A stretch of 39,417 nucleotides of DNA from an uncultured Phascolarctobacterium sp. (GTDB lineage: Bacteria; Bacillota; Negativicutes; Acidaminococcales; Acidaminococcaceae): assembly GCF_900770955.1 (NCBI RefSeq), contig NZ_CAAGLX010000019.1:1-39417 (forward strand), written 5' to 3'. The translations under genes and the position numbers were made by a program. The notes under the pieces are model-generated. The model was given only the letters and a program-made list of their open reading frames with translations, did not search any database and was not told where the DNA came from. Positions 28,339 through 37,244 of this stretch are shown here, piece by piece (positions within the stretch are counted from its first letter, which is position 1; every line of letters starts with the position of its first letter).

Positions 28339-29454
28339 TTAAAACAACGGTTTCATCTTTCCTTCTTTATCCTCCAAGCATCTCTCAACCATCTCTTTCA
28401 GCGTATACTCTTCAAGATGCTCAAAGAAGAATGCTCTCTTAGGATGCAGCGGCAGCGACTTGCTCACCGCCACGTTATATTCCGCACCCTTGGCAAAGTC
28501 TGTTTTCAAAAGCTCCGCCTTGTCCTTAACCTGCGCCAGCAATTCCGCTCCGGCTTCACTGTTCACCAGCACCAACGTAACGCCCTTATCATCATCAAAT
28601 TCCGGGTACTGCTTATCAATGCCCCAATAATCGGCAATCGTGATATCTGCCAAACTGCGCTTATTATTAAACGCGCACTCGCCGCAGGACGGGCGGATGC
28701 TGATATTATTCAGGAAAAGGCGCATATACGTTTCCTGCCTCTTGCTCGCACCGAAGCGCCGATGCTCGGTAAAGAACAAGGTCTCGCCCTGCTTCCACCC
28801 CTTCGCCTTATCGCGGAACTTGACCTGCACAACCGGCTCGCCTGCCTCCTGCGCCAGCTCCTGCAAATGCTTTTGGTAAACCTTGGGACTCGGCACACCA
28901 TGACACACAACATCAACCGTAAAGAGATTAGCCGACGGCTTCACCAGATACCTTTTCAGCCCGGCAATCTGGCAAGGTGTACCGCTGAACAGAACCTTTC
29001 TGCCTGCGCGCAACAGTTGTCGCACCTCGCTGTAAATCCTGCCAATCTTGCTCTGTACATACTTCGAACCGCGCAGCTTAGGTAACTCGTCAAGGCTGTT
29101 CACCAATACATGCTGCACATTAAGCTGCTCATCCAGCGCTGCTCCGACCACAACACCTCCCTGCTTCAGGATTTCTTCGGCAAAAAGCGTAAACATTCCT
29201 CCGCTGGAGCTGGTAAAGCGCACTGCATCATCGTTATTCTTGGCGCCATACACAGCAAGCAGCTCATGCTGCTGCGGCTTGTGCAGCATAGGGCAGACAT
29301 TTTCACATAAACCGCAATCCATACACATTTCTTCGTTGACCGCCGGATACAAAAAGCCTTCTTCGTCTGCCGTCATTCTTATACACCCACGCGGGCAGAT
29401 ATTAGCGCAGGCACTGCAGCCTGTACAGTTTGCCTTACTGCTCAGCTCAATCAT
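28339..29454 (-). CDS. F420H2 dehydrogenase / hydrogenase beta-subunit-like Fe-S flavoprotein
   Basis: A 371-residue protein. The N-terminus has two [4Fe-4S] motifs, CTGCSACANICP (10-21) and CMDCGLCENVCP (44-55). The rest is the FrhB/FdhB-like domain with SSSGGMFTLFAEEIL, LFSGTPCQIAGLKRYL, CHGVPSPKVY and PSCGECAFNNKRSLADITI. In bacteria lacking F420 such proteins act with other flavin or ferredoxin partners, and several occur in polysaccharide pyruvyl-transfer loci. No such partner is adjacent here, so the electron acceptor is unknown. It is transcribed with the DUF6125 gene. Confidence 0.85.
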   Translation of the reverse strand: MIELSSKANCTGCSACANICPRGCIRMTADEEGFLYPAVNEEMCMDCGLCENVCPMLHKPQQHELLAVYGAKNNDDAVRFTSSSGGMFTLFAEEILKQGGVVVGAALDEQLNVQHVLVNSLDELPKLRGSKYVQSKIGRIYSEVRQLLRAGRKVLFSGTPCQIAGLKRYLVKPSANLFTVDVVCHGVPSPKVYQKHLQELAQEAGEPVVQVKFRDKAKGWKQGETLFFTEHRRFGASKRQETYMRLFLNNISIRPSCGECAFNNKRSLADITIADYWGIDKQYPEFDDDKGVTLVLVNSEAGAELLAQVKDKAELLKTDFAKGAEYNVAVSKSLPLHPKRAFFFEHLEEYTLKEMVERCLEDKEGKMKPLF

Positions 29455-29693
29455 GTCTTTAACCTCCCTATTGCCATAGCCTTTTACAGCTTATATTTCA
29501 GCATGATGCTCTGATTAAGTGATTTTTCTTTTATTATATCACAAATAAGCCCGCTTGCTCGTACTATCTTCGAGTTTATTGCCAAGCTCTCACGCTGCCT
29601 GACAGCGTATTTTAGTTAAGCTATAACGGAAGTGAAATTAAAGGAATAAGACTATACAGCTTATTCCCTGATAAAAACACCACGTTTCAACGC
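29455..29693 (-). promoter_or_regulatory. Intergenic region with promoter for the FrhB-like gene
   Basis: A TGA-TATAAT extended -10 on the - strand (TATAAT at 29533-29538) with no good -35 gives a leader of about 70 bases. The rest (about 29545-29693) shows no gene or fold that I can support. Confidence 0.45.
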
Positions 29694-29737
29694 AAAAAAA
29701 GCAGAGCTGACTTTCGCATTTTGCCAAAGACAGCTCT
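29694..29737 (-). terminator. Terminator of the UvrA-like gene
   Basis: AGAGCTG/CAGCTCT (29703-29709 with 29731-29737) extended by CTTT/AAAG and GC/GC inside. On the - strand it is followed by GCTTTTTTT (29694-29702). Confidence 0.85.
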
Positions 29738-29776
29738 TATTTTTATTATGATATTATCTTGTTAATCCACACTCAA

Positions 29777-32260
29777 TCACAAAAATCTGCCGGTAATGCT
29801 GTTTGCGTTTGCCTTAATTTCTGCCGGCGTTCCGCAAGCTACAATGCGTCCGCCTGCATCTCCGCCGCCGGGGCCCATATCGATAATATAGTCAGCGTTA
29901 CGTATAACGTCCAGATCATGCTCAATGACGATAACCGTTGCCCCATTATCCAAAAGTGCCTGAAAAACCTCCAGCAGCACCTGCACATCCAAGGGATGCA
30001 GTCCAATCGAAGGCTCATCAAAAACAAAGACGGAATCATGCTGCGTCCTGCCTATTTCACTGGCCAGCTTCAAGCGCTGCGCCTCACCTCCGGATAATCC
30101 CGGTGTTTCCTCTCCCAGCGTCAAGTAGCCAAGACCAAGCTGACGCAGAACGTTCAGCTTTTGGCTGATGCCTTTCATGTTTTTACAAAAAGCTATGGCA
30201 GTATTTACATCCATCGCCATCAGCTCCGGCAACGAAGCGCTTTGCCCCGCCTCGTTCGTCAGCCTGATATCGTAGGCCGCCTTCGCATACCGCGAACCGC
30301 GGCAGTCTGGGCAGGGTATATCCACGTCCGGCAAAAATTGTACGTCCAGACTGACAACACCTGTTCCATCACAGCCGGGGCAGCGAAGCGAGCCTGTATT
30401 GTACGAAAAAGCACCGGCCTTATATTCATGCGCTTTAGCTTCGGGCAATTTGGCGTAGAGCTTACGCAAATCATCGTGAATGCCTGCATAGGTAGCGACA
30501 GTAGAACGGACGTTGATTCCGATAGGTGTCGCATCAATGAGCTTAACGTGCTCAATCCCCTCAGCATTAACGGCACGGATATGCTCCGGCAGCGCCTTAC
30601 CATCAATCGTCGCAGCAAGCGCAGGCACAAGGCTTTCCAAAACCATCGTCGTTTTACCCGAACCCGATACGCCCGTAACAACTGTCAAGCGTCCCTTAGG
30701 AATATCTATTTCCAACGGTTTAACGGTATGGATTGCCGCAGTAGCAAGATGAATGGTGCCGTCAGCAAACAGCTCCTGCTTCTGAGCACAACTCCGCCGC
30801 TTTGCTGCAGCATTTCCAGCAAGGAACGGGCCGATTTGTGAAGCAGGATTTGCTTCTATCTCCGTTATCGTTCCCTGCGCAATTACATGGCCGCCGCCGG
30901 CGCCTGCCTGCGGTCCCATTTCCACAAGCCAGTCCGCCTCCTGCAAAATCTGCGTATCGTGGTCCACAAGGATTACAGAGTTGCCGTCCGCCACAAGGTC
31001 ATGCATCACACCGGTAAGGCCCACGATATTGGAAGGATGCAGACCGATTGACGGTTCATCCAGCACATAAAGAACTCCGGTAGTACGGTTGCGGACAGCG
31101 CGCGCCAGCTGCATACGCTGCCTCTCTCCGGTGGAGAGCGTAGCAGCGGAGCGGTCAAGCGTAAGATAACCGAGTCCCAAGTCCAGCAGACGTTTTGCAG
31201 TACCGGTAAAGGCTTCGCAGATGCGTTCCGCCATCGGGCGCATTGCCTCCGGCAGGCTGCCTGGAACACGTTGCACCCATGATACCAGCTGCACCAGTGT
31301 CATTTGGCAGGCCTCAGCCAACGAAATGCCCAGCAGCTTCGGCGCACGTGCCGCTGCGGAAAGGCGCGTACCATGACAGTCGGGGCAGATATCTTCTTTC
31401 AAGAACTTTTCTACGCGCTTCATACCCTTTTCATCTTTTACCTTAGACAACGCATTTTCGACTGTATAAACAGCGTTAAAATAAGTAAAATCAAGCTCGG
31501 CAAAATCGTTGGAATTGCTTTTCTTCGGATGATAGAGAATATGCTTCTTCTCCGCCGGTCCGTAATAAACAATATTCTTCTCCCGCTCAGTCAGCTCGCA
31601 GAACGGCACGTCTATGCGCACGCCCATCTCCTTGCAGACATCCGTCATAAGCGACCACATGAGGCTGTTCCAGGGTGCAACAGCGCCTTGCTCAATGGTA
31701 AGCGATTCATCAGGTACCAGCGTACTTAAATCTACCGTGCGCACGCTGCCTGTGCCGCCGCAGGTTTTGCAGGCGCCCTGCGAATTGAAGGCCAGCTCCT
31801 CAGCAGACGGCGCATAAAACTGCTCGCCGCACTCCGGGCAGGTCAGCTTCTTGCCTGCAGCAACCAAAAGCGTCGGCTCCAGATAATGTCCGTTGGGACA
31901 GCAGTGGCACGCAAGACGCGAATACATGAGGCGCAGACTGCTCAGCAGCTCCGTGCCTGTGCCGAAGGTACTGCGGATTCCCGGCACTCCCGGACGTTGG
32001 TGCAGCGCCAAGGCAGCAGGAACATACAGCACTTCATCTACAGAAGCCTTGGCAGCCTGCGTCATGCGGCGGCGCGTATATGTCGAAAGCGCCTCCAGAT
32101 AACGGCGTGAGCCTTCGGCGTACAGCACACCAAGCGCCAGGGATGATTTGCCGGAGCCTGATACACCGGCAATGCCGACGATTTTTCCCAAGGGAATGTC
32201 TATATCAATATTTTTCAGATTGTGGACCTTAGCGCCACGGATAAGCATTTTATCAATCAT
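29777..32260 (-). CDS. UvrA-like ABC ATPase (short paralogue of excinuclease subunit A)
   Basis: An 827-residue protein from the ATG at 32260 (AGGAG upstream). UvrA proper is about 940 residues. It has both ABC modules, each with Walker A (GVSGSGKSS near 32 and GVSGSGKTT in the second half), signature LSTGERQRMQLAR and LSGGEAQRLKLA, and Walker B VLDEPSIGLHP and FDEPSIGLHP. Zinc modules CPECG/CKTCGG and CPGCDGTG/CPDCRG are present. The shortened insertion region suggests a UvrA2-type or antibiotic-tolerance paralogue rather than the housekeeping repair protein. It is not linked to uvrB. Confidence 0.85.
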   Translation of the reverse strand: MIDKMLIRGAKVHNLKNIDIDIPLGKIVGIAGVSGSGKSSLALGVLYAEGSRRYLEALSTYTRRRMTQAAKASVDEVLYVPAALALHQRPGVPGIRSTFGTGTELLSSLRLMYSRLACHCCPNGHYLEPTLLVAAGKKLTCPECGEQFYAPSAEELAFNSQGACKTCGGTGSVRTVDLSTLVPDESLTIEQGAVAPWNSLMWSLMTDVCKEMGVRIDVPFCELTEREKNIVYYGPAEKKHILYHPKKSNSNDFAELDFTYFNAVYTVENALSKVKDEKGMKRVEKFLKEDICPDCHGTRLSAAARAPKLLGISLAEACQMTLVQLVSWVQRVPGSLPEAMRPMAERICEAFTGTAKRLLDLGLGYLTLDRSAATLSTGERQRMQLARAVRNRTTGVLYVLDEPSIGLHPSNIVGLTGVMHDLVADGNSVILVDHDTQILQEADWLVEMGPQAGAGGGHVIAQGTITEIEANPASQIGPFLAGNAAAKRRSCAQKQELFADGTIHLATAAIHTVKPLEIDIPKGRLTVVTGVSGSGKTTMVLESLVPALAATIDGKALPEHIRAVNAEGIEHVKLIDATPIGINVRSTVATYAGIHDDLRKLYAKLPEAKAHEYKAGAFSYNTGSLRCPGCDGTGVVSLDVQFLPDVDIPCPDCRGSRYAKAAYDIRLTNEAGQSASLPELMAMDVNTAIAFCKNMKGISQKLNVLRQLGLGYLTLGEETPGLSGGEAQRLKLASEIGRTQHDSVFVFDEPSIGLHPLDVQVLLEVFQALLDNGATVIVIEHDLDVIRNADYIIDMGPGGGDAGGRIVACGTPAEIKANANSITGRFL

Positions 32261-32343
32261 TTTTCTGCTCCTGTATGAGTTGAATCGTTTTATACGCTTC
32301 ATCAAATATTTTACGCGATTTATCTGCATGATATGCTTATTTT

Positions 32344-32372
32344 AGTCTAGCACTATAACAATATAAGTGCAA
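32344..32372 (-). promoter_or_regulatory. Promoter of the UvrA-like gene with palindrome at -35
   Basis: TTGCAC (32367-32372), a 17-base spacer, TAGACT (32344-32349). The palindrome ATAAGT-GCA-ACTTAT (32362-32377 region) covers the -35 and may bind a regulator. Confidence 0.5.
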
Positions 32373-32431
32373 CTTATGCGCAAGCTTTTTCCCGTGATTG
32401 ATGCTGCTGCTTTTTTTCTTTATGCGACAGC

Positions 32432-34657
32432 TTAAAAGCTTCTGTTTATACGCAAGACTTGCTTCTCCTCAAACCTCTTTCTCAAAGAAATTATATCCGT
32501 AGCAAAAGCATACGTCCCGTCACTTCTGCGCTGAGGATAAATCTCCTCCTGCAGCCACTGATAAAACTCCCTGCTAAGCTCATCATTAAGCTGCCATTTA
32601 GCATTTATCGCGCCATGACGCAACGTAGCCTCAGCCACCCGGCGCAATCTTTTCCACTTCGAATAGTACGCCAGCTTCAGCTTCGTCATAAAATGCCTGC
32701 TGTCCTCGATAACAAAGCCTTCTATATGCCGTCCTTCATACAGATAATCCTCCTGCATAATCGTTTTCAGCCACGCCTGCAGTTCATCCCAAGACGTAAG
32801 CGTGCAAGCCTGCTCTTTAATCTCAACCTGCAGCTGCTCGCCCAAAGCCACCAGCTCCGCATACGGACGATGCGCAAAATTCAGCTCGTTTTCAATAATC
32901 TCCAGCAGTACGACCTGTGGTTTCCTGTATTCGATAATATGCGGGTCCAGCTCCGGCTCAATGCACTCAAAGATAACCGAGCAATTATTCTTCTTAACAA
33001 AACCCTCCAAAAACTGCATGCGCTCCTTAAGCTCCGCAGCCAAGGTATTTTTGAAAATCTTCGCATATAAGCCGTACATATCACCCTTAGAAGTGACTAG
33101 CAGCTTTTTCTGCGCGTTGTCATAACCCACAATGCCCAGAAAACCATTGACCTTCACATAGGCCTGCACCGGAAACTGCAGATTATGCCTCAATGCGTTC
33201 AGCTTCGTTTCCGGGCGCTCATCAAGATTGAAAAATTTGTCATAGCTGCGTGCGACAATTTTTTCTGTCTGCTTGTTGATGTACAAGCCTCTTGCCTTGC
33301 AGGTAACATCATCCCATGCCTTATTGTAAAAAGCGTCACGGGTAAAGTTGAATGAAGAAATTACACCGAAGCTCTTCTCTTTAATCAGCGGATTACCGGC
33401 AAAGCTTGCTAAAAGCTGCTTTACATTCTCAGGCTTGGCAATTGTTTTGCTGCCATTCGCGCCCTTCTTTTTATCAAAATACTCCAAGGCATTACCGACA
33501 GTAACTACGGCAAAGCCATCCTCGCTAAGCTCCAACGCCCGCAGCTGACCGCCCATTTCCACCGCTCCGTCCAGATTAAAGCAATGCTCGTTAACCTCCG
33601 CCGGTACGCCCTCATAATTGCGATGTCCGTGTACCTGATACTCGTTTGCAGCTGCGTGCTTGGCAAAGGACATATCAACATCCAAAGCATCCTCATAATC
33701 GCCGGTGCCGTAAATCAGCTCCGCTGTTGCCACCAAGGATAAATTTTCCGGCATACGCGCCAAACCGCCATGACTTACCAGAACCTTTTTCCCCTGATAT
33801 GTATAGCAGAAGCACTGCGATAATTTCCTGTAAAAATTATATACAGCCTTCCTGCTCAGGCCTGCTTGCGCCAGCTCCGGTGCCGTCTGCATGCGGAACT
33901 CCTTCGACGCAATGCCATCTGGCAAGCCGTAATCCCGCAAGTTAGCCTCATGGTTGCCCTCCAGCAGTGTAACGTTATCTAACGCTGCAAGCTGCAGCAG
34001 TAATTGCATAACCTCAGCATTCTCGCTGCCTCTGTCAATGTAATCGCCAAGAAAAATATAGTAGTTCTGCGGATTTATTTCCTCTAAATATTCCTTCAGC
34101 GGCTTATAACAGCCATGAATATCACCAATATGAATTACCTTTTTATAGGCAGATAAATCGCGTGGCTTATACCATATTTTCTCCGGCTCTTGCGGTTTTA
34201 TTACAGTAATGCCGGACGGAACCTTATTATCCGCCAGCTGAGCATACATTCTATCAATAACATTTTCCGGAACCCGTTTGTATTCCTCACGCAGCAGGTT
34301 CCTTTTCTTTGCTTCCTCAATGGTAATATCAGTAAAATCAACCACATAAACACGATATTTATACTCATTGGCGAGCTTTTTATAGGCAGTCATATCTCTG
34401 CCGCGAATGTTGGTGGCATCCACGACCGTAAAGCAGCCTCGCTTCATGCGCTCCTCCAGCGTCTGCAGCAAAAACGGCCACATCTGCTTATCAAAATGCG
34501 GGCTGATACACCATCTGCCTACATTATCCAGCATCGGCGAAGCATATAGCAGACGCAACGCATCTGCGCTCAATGTATAAGGCTCCAGCCCCTGCTCCTT
34601 TATAAACGTGCTCTTGCCGGAGCCAGGCACACCACGCATCAATAATAAAATTCTCAT
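32432..34657 (-). CDS. Polynucleotide kinase - metallophosphatase - Rnl1-like RNA ligase
   Basis: A three-domain RNA end-healing and sealing protein of 741 residues from the ATG at 34657. Kinase: Walker A GVPGSGKST (9-17) and VVDATNIRGRD (78-88). Metallophosphatase: GDIHG (178-182), GDYIDRG (204-210), GNHE (234-237), VSHGG (294-298) and VHGH (342-345). Ligase: the upstream CKARGLYIN...DKFFNLDE block, motif I KVNG with probable adenylated K502, motif III IFECI (562-566), motif IV EGFVI (646-650) and motif V KLKLAYYSKW. The order matches bacterial Pnkp, but the ligase looks like T4 Rnl1 and no Hen1 is linked. It is the last gene after KptA and Thg1. Confidence 0.92.
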   Translation of the reverse strand: MRILLLMRGVPGSGKSTFIKEQGLEPYTLSADALRLLYASPMLDNVGRWCISPHFDKQMWPFLLQTLEERMKRGCFTVVDATNIRGRDMTAYKKLANEYKYRVYVVDFTDITIEEAKKRNLLREEYKRVPENVIDRMYAQLADNKVPSGITVIKPQEPEKIWYKPRDLSAYKKVIHIGDIHGCYKPLKEYLEEINPQNYYIFLGDYIDRGSENAEVMQLLLQLAALDNVTLLEGNHEANLRDYGLPDGIASKEFRMQTAPELAQAGLSRKAVYNFYRKLSQCFCYTYQGKKVLVSHGGLARMPENLSLVATAELIYGTGDYEDALDVDMSFAKHAAANEYQVHGHRNYEGVPAEVNEHCFNLDGAVEMGGQLRALELSEDGFAVVTVGNALEYFDKKKGANGSKTIAKPENVKQLLASFAGNPLIKEKSFGVISSFNFTRDAFYNKAWDDVTCKARGLYINKQTEKIVARSYDKFFNLDERPETKLNALRHNLQFPVQAYVKVNGFLGIVGYDNAQKKLLVTSKGDMYGLYAKIFKNTLAAELKERMQFLEGFVKKNNCSVIFECIEPELDPHIIEYRKPQVVLLEIIENELNFAHRPYAELVALGEQLQVEIKEQACTLTSWDELQAWLKTIMQEDYLYEGRHIEGFVIEDSRHFMTKLKLAYYSKWKRLRRVAEATLRHGAINAKWQLNDELSREFYQWLQEEIYPQRRSDGTYAFATDIISLRKRFEEKQVLRINRSF

Positions 34658-34675
34658 ATCAATCACCTTACTTAA

Positions 34676-35440
34676 CTAATACTTTACAGCTAAAAAGCTG
34701 CCTATAAATGCAGAATATTTTTCAGCTATCGGCAATTCATAATCTGCCTCAAAGCTCTTTCTTTTTACGGATACTACTTTTTCTGAAATCGGATTGTAAC
34801 CTTGACGAACATACTCCTTGCTGTATATTCCAACGCCTCTTTTCTGCCATTGCGGTACATCGTTGTAGTTTATGTTCTTCGCAAAGAGAAGCTCATTTTT
34901 GAAGGCAACACTTTTCGCCCTCAAATACTGCGTAGCCTCATTCTTCGACAGGCCTTCCTTACGCAACGTCCAATAACACCAGGAGTTCAGCGCATTTCGG
35001 TTTGCATCCTCCTGCCGCCACAAAAAATAATCCTTCACGAGTTCAATGTTAGGCAAAGGCACAACTCTGCAATCAAAGCATACTGCCTTACCAAGCGCCA
35101 AGGAAAAATAACCGCTGGCTTCACCGGCTAATATAGTGTTTATTTTGCGTACTTTGTTAGCAAAAGCACTATTATCGGGACTGAACAGCAAGGATATTTC
35201 ATCACTTTCTGTATAACCGTACAAAACCTTGAAACCGCAATTCATAATATGCTTTGTCGTATCAATCATCAAATCACGAAAGTGTGAGTCAAAGGGAGCC
35301 TCAAACTTGCATGTTTCCCGTGTTAATTTAGTAAAGCTGCGTCCGTCCAGCCTTGCTGCTATATACATTCCCGGAACTATATATTGATCTATACTCTGTT
35401 CATACACTCGCATCCGTCTATCAAAATCATCAAATTTCAT
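34676..35440 (-). CDS. Thg1-like 3'-5' RNA polymerase (tRNA-His guanylyltransferase family)
   Basis: A 254-residue protein adding nucleotides in the reverse direction to the 5' end of RNA. Metal-binding residues are in place: LDGRSFTKLT (31-40, Asp 32) and YTESDEIS (76-83, Asp 80 and Glu 81). The following WRQEDANRNALNSWCYW block (141-157) is also a family feature. Bacterial Thg1-like proteins mostly repair 5'-truncated tRNAs in a template-dependent way rather than adding G-1 to tRNA-His. Linkage to KptA (3-bp gap) and to the kinase-ligase gene supports a repair role. Confidence 0.92.
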   Translation of the reverse strand: MKFDDFDRRMRVYEQSIDQYIVPGMYIAARLDGRSFTKLTRETCKFEAPFDSHFRDLMIDTTKHIMNCGFKVLYGYTESDEISLLFSPDNSAFANKVRKINTILAGEASGYFSLALGKAVCFDCRVVPLPNIELVKDYFLWRQEDANRNALNSWCYWTLRKEGLSKNEATQYLRAKSVAFKNELLFAKNINYNDVPQWQKRGVGIYSKEYVRQGYNPISEKVVSVKRKSFEADYELPIAEKYSAFIGSFLAVKY

Positions 35441-35443
35441 TAT

Positions 35444-35992
35444 CTAAAGCTCCTTCCATTCCCGTAAAAATTTCTTGGGTACACCTTCCGTCAGCCACAC
35501 GCCGTTTGCCGAAATGTAAAACTTATAGCCTGCTCTTGCCATCTCACCTGCCAGAACTTTGTAGATAAACGGCTCTCCATGTCTTTTGCCGACATTATGC
35601 GCTGTTTCGATATTTGCCGATAAATGCACATACAGTCTTTGCTTGGCGATAAGTCCCTGTCTGTTGATGCTTTCAACATACTTGCGCCCCGTTCCGTGAT
35701 ATAAAAGCTCCGGCGGCACAGCCTCCCGAAGTTCCACATCAACCTTCACGGAATGCCCCTGATTCGCCCTGATTCTCTTCTTATCCTCGCTGAATGCGAA
35801 ACGCTGCTTGCTGTCCTCAGCAACAATCTGCGCCAGCATAAGCATGTTAAATGCTTCTATCCGGTTAAAAGCAGCTAGCAGCACTTCCACCTGCGCCCAA
35901 CCATGCGCATCCAGCGCAATGCCTACTGCCTGCGGTTTATGCCGCAGCACCAGCGCTAAAAATCTGCTCCATTCATTCAAACTCTTACTCAT
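35444..35992 (-). CDS. kptA: RNA 2'-phosphotransferase KptA/Tpt1
   Basis: Removes a splice- or repair-derived 2'-phosphate from RNA by transfer to NAD+. The 182-residue protein has SRFLALVLRHKP with the catalytic Arg-His (R17/H18), IRANQGHS (about 74-81), YHGTGRKYVESI (98-109) and HLSANIETAHNVGKRHG (123-139), the standard Tpt1 set. GGAGG precedes the ATG. Most bacteria with kptA lack an obvious source of 2'-phosphate ends. Here an RNA ligase and a phosphatase are in the same operon, which offers one. Confidence 0.95.
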   Translation of the reverse strand: MSKSLNEWSRFLALVLRHKPQAVGIALDAHGWAQVEVLLAAFNRIEAFNMLMLAQIVAEDSKQRFAFSEDKKRIRANQGHSVKVDVELREAVPPELLYHGTGRKYVESINRQGLIAKQRLYVHLSANIETAHNVGKRHGEPFIYKVLAGEMARAGYKFYISANGVWLTEGVPKKFLREWKEL

Positions 35993-36004
35993 AAAACCTC
36001 CGCC

Positions 36005-36196
36005 TCACACAAAAGAAAAACTCCCGAAACTATAGCCATAGTCCCCGGAGTTCTGCGCTTTCTTACGATTATAAATTTTTGCCGAAGCCTTAACCTTAGT
36101 AATAGGCTTCACATTTCCCCAGCTGTCTCGTTTGGAGGCATTGACTATCTTTTGCTGTTTTTTCGACATTTTTTCATAGCTTACAAATTTTTCCAT
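36005..36196 (-). CDS. Small basic protein leading the RNA-repair operon
   Basis: A 63-residue basic protein, MEKFVSYEKMSKKQQKIVNA. It contains SKRDSWGNVKPITKVKAS and YNRKKAQNSGDYG, and ends FGSFSFV. No transmembrane span and no Cys. GGAGG precedes the ATG, and it is 12 bp before kptA, so it is co-expressed with the RNA-repair enzymes. The composition suggests RNA binding. I do not recognise the family. Confidence 0.6.
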   Translation of the reverse strand: MEKFVSYEKMSKKQQKIVNASKRDSWGNVKPITKVKASAKIYNRKKAQNSGDYGYSFGSFSFV

Positions 36197-36229
36197 ATGT
36201 TTATTCCTCCATTGTCTGTCTTGTTTTAT

Positions 36230-36275
36230 AAAAATAGCTTGTTGCTATACTGATATTAACATAACAACAAGCTAT
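36230..36275 (-). terminator. Terminator between the WYL genes and the repair genes
   Basis: ATAGCTTGTTG/CAACAAGCTAT (36234-36244 with 36265-36275), followed on the - strand by a T-run (36230-36235). It separates the regulators from the enzymes, so read-through or a second promoter downstream of it must serve the enzymes. Confidence 0.75.
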
Positions 36276-36299
36276 AATCATGGAAAAAAACATGCGCAC

Positions 36300-37244
36300 T
36301 TAAAATTCTGCGCAGCATTGCATTTGCTCCCTCAGCTTTTTCCTGATAAGCTCCTTAAACGCTTCCGGCTCACGCACCTTAACCGTCGGGCCGAAGCTCA
36401 GCACACGGAAAAGCATTTCTGTTTCATCACCCTTATCATACCTCACTGTTAAAAGGTAATGCGACTCGTCCAGCTTTTCCGTTTCCTTCGCCAAATCAGA
36501 AAAATGCATCAGCGCACGCACCATCGTGCTGCGTTCATCCTCAATTTCCAGAACAAGAGTCTGCTTGGCAAGCTCACCCTTCTTCAAGGTTTTTACATGC
36601 TCAACTATATCTCCCGCTTCTACGGATATTATCCTGCCTAAATTCAGCGTCACCTGCTTACGCTCGGCTATCGCCTGCAGGCGAAACTTATCATCCTTTG
36701 CCGAATATTCCAAGGACACCGGCACCAGATCAGTCCAGACGATAATTGTTCCCTTGTTGCTTCTGTAGGAAGCATTCAGATAGCGCTTTTCCCGCACAGC
36801 ATGAAGAATTTCCCTAAAGTTTGCTCTGTATTTGGGATTGGTATAGGCATCACCATCCACAAAGCGGTCAAAAAATATAAACTGCTCCGGCCTGTACAAA
36901 GGCTCCACAGACTGCAAGGCAGCCTGCTGCCGGGCAATCTCCTCGTCAGAGAAAAACAAGCTGATTTTTTCATCAAGCAACAAGGTTTTCAGCCATCTTT
37001 TCTGCAGACCGGTCAACGGCATCGTCGGCTTATTTTTCAACGGCGTCCTAAGCTCCGGCGTCAGCAGTCTCCACGTACCGTCAGCAAGCGCAGGCAAAAG
37101 CTGCAGCACACTGTCACCATAAGCACCGTCACGGACAAGCTGCTGCATGCCTGCTGCAGACAGCCTGCCGTCAAGCGCCTGCGTCAGCACCTTCGCCACC
37201 ACATTATAATAGGTTCCGTAAACCTCGCTGAACACTGTGCTCAT
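36300..37244 (-). CDS. WYL-domain protein B
   Basis: A 314-residue protein with a central WYL-type sensor region: ILHAVREKRYLNASYRSNKG, LVPVSLEYSAKDDKFRLQAI, then a C-terminal WCX-like domain (YLLTVRYDKGDETEMLFRVLSFGPTVKV). The N-terminal half is not an obvious HTH, so it probably works with the larger WYL protein A. WYL domains sense nucleic-acid-derived or nucleotide ligands in several defence and repair systems. The ATG directly follows the WYL protein A stop (TAA-ATG), indicating strict co-translation. Confidence 0.85.
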   Translation of the reverse strand: MSTVFSEVYGTYYNVVAKVLTQALDGRLSAAGMQQLVRDGAYGDSVLQLLPALADGTWRLLTPELRTPLKNKPTMPLTGLQKRWLKTLLLDEKISLFFSDEEIARQQAALQSVEPLYRPEQFIFFDRFVDGDAYTNPKYRANFREILHAVREKRYLNASYRSNKGTIIVWTDLVPVSLEYSAKDDKFRLQAIAERKQVTLNLGRIISVEAGDIVEHVKTLKKGELAKQTLVLEIEDERSTMVRALMHFSDLAKETEKLDESHYLLTVRYDKGDETEMLFRVLSFGPTVKVREPEAFKELIRKKLREQMQCCAEF

